From NCBI GenBank assembly GCA_013001935.1, contig JABDKZ010000473.1, forward strand, positions 1-8,602: a DNA stretch of 8,602 nucleotides, given 5' to 3'. Under the pieces are notes generated by a model that was not told where the DNA came from, did not search any database, and worked only from the letters and a program-made list of their open reading frames with translations. Source of the stretch: Maribacter sp. GTDB lineage: Bacteria > Bacteroidota > Bacteroidia > Flavobacteriales > Flavobacteriaceae. The position numbers were made by a program, and so were the translations under genes. Below, piece by piece: positions 7,111-8,602 of this stretch. Each line of letters starts with the position of its first letter. Positions within the stretch are counted from its first letter, which is position 1.

Positions 7111-8288
7111 AAGTTGAAATAATCTATATAGGTATCTAAATCCTTATCCCCACGTCCCGAAAGGTTAATAACAATAAGATCATTTGGTTCAAATTTTTTA
7201 TGGTCTAATATGGCAAAAGCATGCGAACTTTCGATGGCGGGAATAATTCCTTCTAACTTTGTCAACATTAAACCTGCATTCATGGCCTCGTCATCGGTAA
7301 TTGAAATAAATTCGGCTCTACCCGAAGTAAAAAGATGGGCATGCATAGGGCCGACACCAGGATAATCCAAACCGGCAGAAATAGAATATGGTTCGGTTAT
7401 TTGCCCATCTTGGGTCTGCATTAAAAGGGTTTTGCTTCCATGGATTATACCCATTTGTCCTAAGGCCGATGTTGCCGCGCTTTCTCCGGAATGCACTCCT
7501 TTTCCAGCAGCTTCGACGGCAATGATCTTTACTTCGGGAACATCCAAGTAATGATAGTAGGCGCCAGCGGCATTGCTCCCACCGCCGACACAGGCAACGA
7601 CATAATCTGGATTTTCAACACCTTCTTTTTCTCTTAATTGCCATTTTATTTCTTCAGAAATCACTGACTGAAATCGAGCTACCATATCGGGGTAGGGATG
7701 TGGACCAACTACAGAGCCAATAATATAATGGGTATCAACCGGATTATTGATCCAGTCTCTGATAGCTTCATTGGTAGCATCCTTCAAGGTTTTACTGCCC
7801 GATAATGCGGGTCTCACTTCAGCCCCTAACATTTTCATTCTAGCCACATTAGGTGCCTGGCGCGCAATATCAATTTCGCCCATGTAAACTACACATTCAA
7901 TACCCATGAGTGCGCATACTGTTGCGGTGGCTACACCGTGCTGTCCAGCCCCGGTTTCGGCAATAATCCTGTGTTTACCCAGCTTTTTTGCCATAAGAAT
8001 TTGCCCTATCGTATTGTTCACCTTATGGGCTCCTGTATGGCATAAATCTTCCCTTTTGAGGTATATCTTGGTATTGTATTTTTTCGAAAGTCGTTCTGCG
8101 AAATACAAAGGTGTTGGCCGCCCGACATAATCTTTCAATAACTGGTCGAATTCTTTCTTAAACGATGGTTCGTCCATTATTCGCAGATAATTCTGACGAA
8201 GCTCCTCTGTATTCGGATATAGCATTTCTGGTATAAATGCACCACCAAACTCCCCATAATAACCTTTCTTGTCTGCGTTATAACTCAT
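7107..8288 (-). CDS. trpB: Tryptophan synthase beta subunit
   Basis: PLP enzyme that joins indole and L-serine to make L-tryptophan. The 393-residue protein has standard TrpB1 length. Visible landmarks are [10 protein letters not shown] at the N-terminus (12-21), GRPTPL (56-61), HTGAHKVNN with the PLP lysine at Lys89, AETGAGQHG with the catalytic Glu111, the PLP phosphate loop GGGSN (235-239), [10 protein letters not shown] with Asp308 near the substrate site, ESSHA (353-357), and NLSGRGDKD with Ser377 facing the PLP ring nitrogen. The order and spacing match the Salmonella enzyme, offset by about two residues. The ATG overlaps the trpF stop as ATGA (8288-8285), and its own stop overlaps the trpA start the same way. 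No Shine-Dalgarno is seen inside trpF, as is usual for this phylum. Confidence 0.98.
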   Translation of the reverse strand: MSYNADKKGYYGEFGGAFIPEMLYPNTEELRQNYLRIMDEPSFKKEFDQLLKDYVGRPTPLYFAERLSKKYNTKIYLKREDLCHTGAHKVNNTIGQILMAKKLGKHRIIAETGAGQHGVATATVCALMGIECVVYMGEIDIARQAPNVARMKMLGAEVRPALSGSKTLKDATNEAIRDWINNPVDTHYIIGSVVGPHPYPDMVARFQSVISEEIKWQLREKEGVENPDYVVACVGGGSNAAGAYYHYLDVPEVKIIAVEAAGKGVHSGESAATSALGQMGIIHGSKTLLMQTQDGQITEPYSISAGLDYPGVGPMHAHLFTSGRAEFISITDDEAMNAGLMLTKLEGIIPAIESSHAFAILDHKKFEPNDLIVINLSGRGDKDLDTYIDYFNL

Positions 8289-8602
8289 TTTAAATCTTTT
8301 ATAAAGTCTTTTAATTTTTCAATATCCTTCAATCCAGGCGCTATTTCAAATTTACTGTTCACATCAATAGCATGGCAATATTTGGATTCGGGTCTTTTTA
8401 TAAATTCTTTAATGGCATCCAAATCTTCCAAGCCAATGCCCCCACTAAGAAAAAATGGTTTTTTAAAAGGATACCCTTTTAATACTTCCCAATCGAATTT
8501 AAACCCATTTCCACCAGGTAATTTTCCTTTAGTATCAAATAAATAAAAATCACAAACCGATTCGTATGGTTTGATTTCCTTGAAATTGAATTTATCTTTT
8601 AT
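8285..8602 (-). CDS. trpF: Phosphoribosylanthranilate isomerase (3' part only)
   Basis: The frame is open from the right edge to a TGA at 8287-8285, giving the last 105 residues; roughly the first half of the protein lies outside the window. TrpF isomerises N-(5-phosphoribosyl)anthranilate to the 1-(o-carboxyphenylamino) deoxyribulose phosphate used by TrpC. The signature segments of the barrel's second half are present: [15 protein letters not shown] followed by FDW, with the catalytic Asp of the FDTK motif; the phosphate loop [11 protein letters not shown]; and [17 protein letters not shown], which matches the family's AVDVSSGVE-x-PG-KD ending. The gene ends within the first bases of trpB (ATGA), the normal trpF-trpB-trpA order of Flavobacteriia. 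It is partial because of the window edge, not because of damage. Confidence 0.95.
   Translation of the reverse strand: MKDKFNFKEIKPYESVCDFYLFDTKGKLPGGNGFKFDWEVLKGYPFKKPFFLSGGIGLEDLDAIKEFIKRPESKYCHAIDVNSKFEIAPGLKDIEKLKDFIKDLK

Overview
The window looks like ordinary chromosomal DNA from a member of the Bacteroidota, most likely a marine-type Flavobacteriia. The reasons are its AT-rich composition, the near absence of Shine-Dalgarno sequences, a signal peptide ending in LIA|Q, a trpF-trpB-trpA gene order, and a PEP carboxylase of the FFDGRGGPPARGGG type. The taxonomic placement is inference from sequence style, not from a marker gene. There is no rRNA, tRNA, CRISPR array, insertion sequence or phage gene.

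Layout. Bases 1-95 are a short edge region of uncertain coding status. On the plus strand, 96-2639 encodes phosphoenolpyruvate carboxylase (ppc) and 2777-3217 encodes a stand-alone BLUF blue-light sensor with every photochemical residue present. Everything from 3288 to the right edge lies on the minus strand. In order of transcription (right to left) it is: the 3' part of trpF (running off the window), trpB, trpA, a 74-residue two-helix membrane protein, a secreted M20-family metallopeptidase, and a soluble family-2-like glycosyltransferase. The BLUF gene and the glycosyltransferase gene converge on a 70-base gap.

How the genes work together. TrpF, TrpB and TrpA perform the last steps of tryptophan synthesis. 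Their genes are joined by ATGA stop/start overlaps, so translation is probably coupled. The small membrane protein begins 4 bases after trpA and the peptidase follows 40 bases later, so both may be read from the trp transcript. The glycosyltransferase sits 110 bases further on and may have its own promoter. PEP carboxylase refills the oxaloacetate pool. The BLUF protein has no output domain and must act through a partner that is not obvious here.

I found no clear new multi-gene system. The points most worth a second look are the Asp in place of the usual catalytic His in PEP carboxylase, the stand-alone BLUF sensor with no partner, the soluble DPM1/ALG5-like glycosyltransferase with a long N-terminal extension, and the small membrane protein coupled to trpA.
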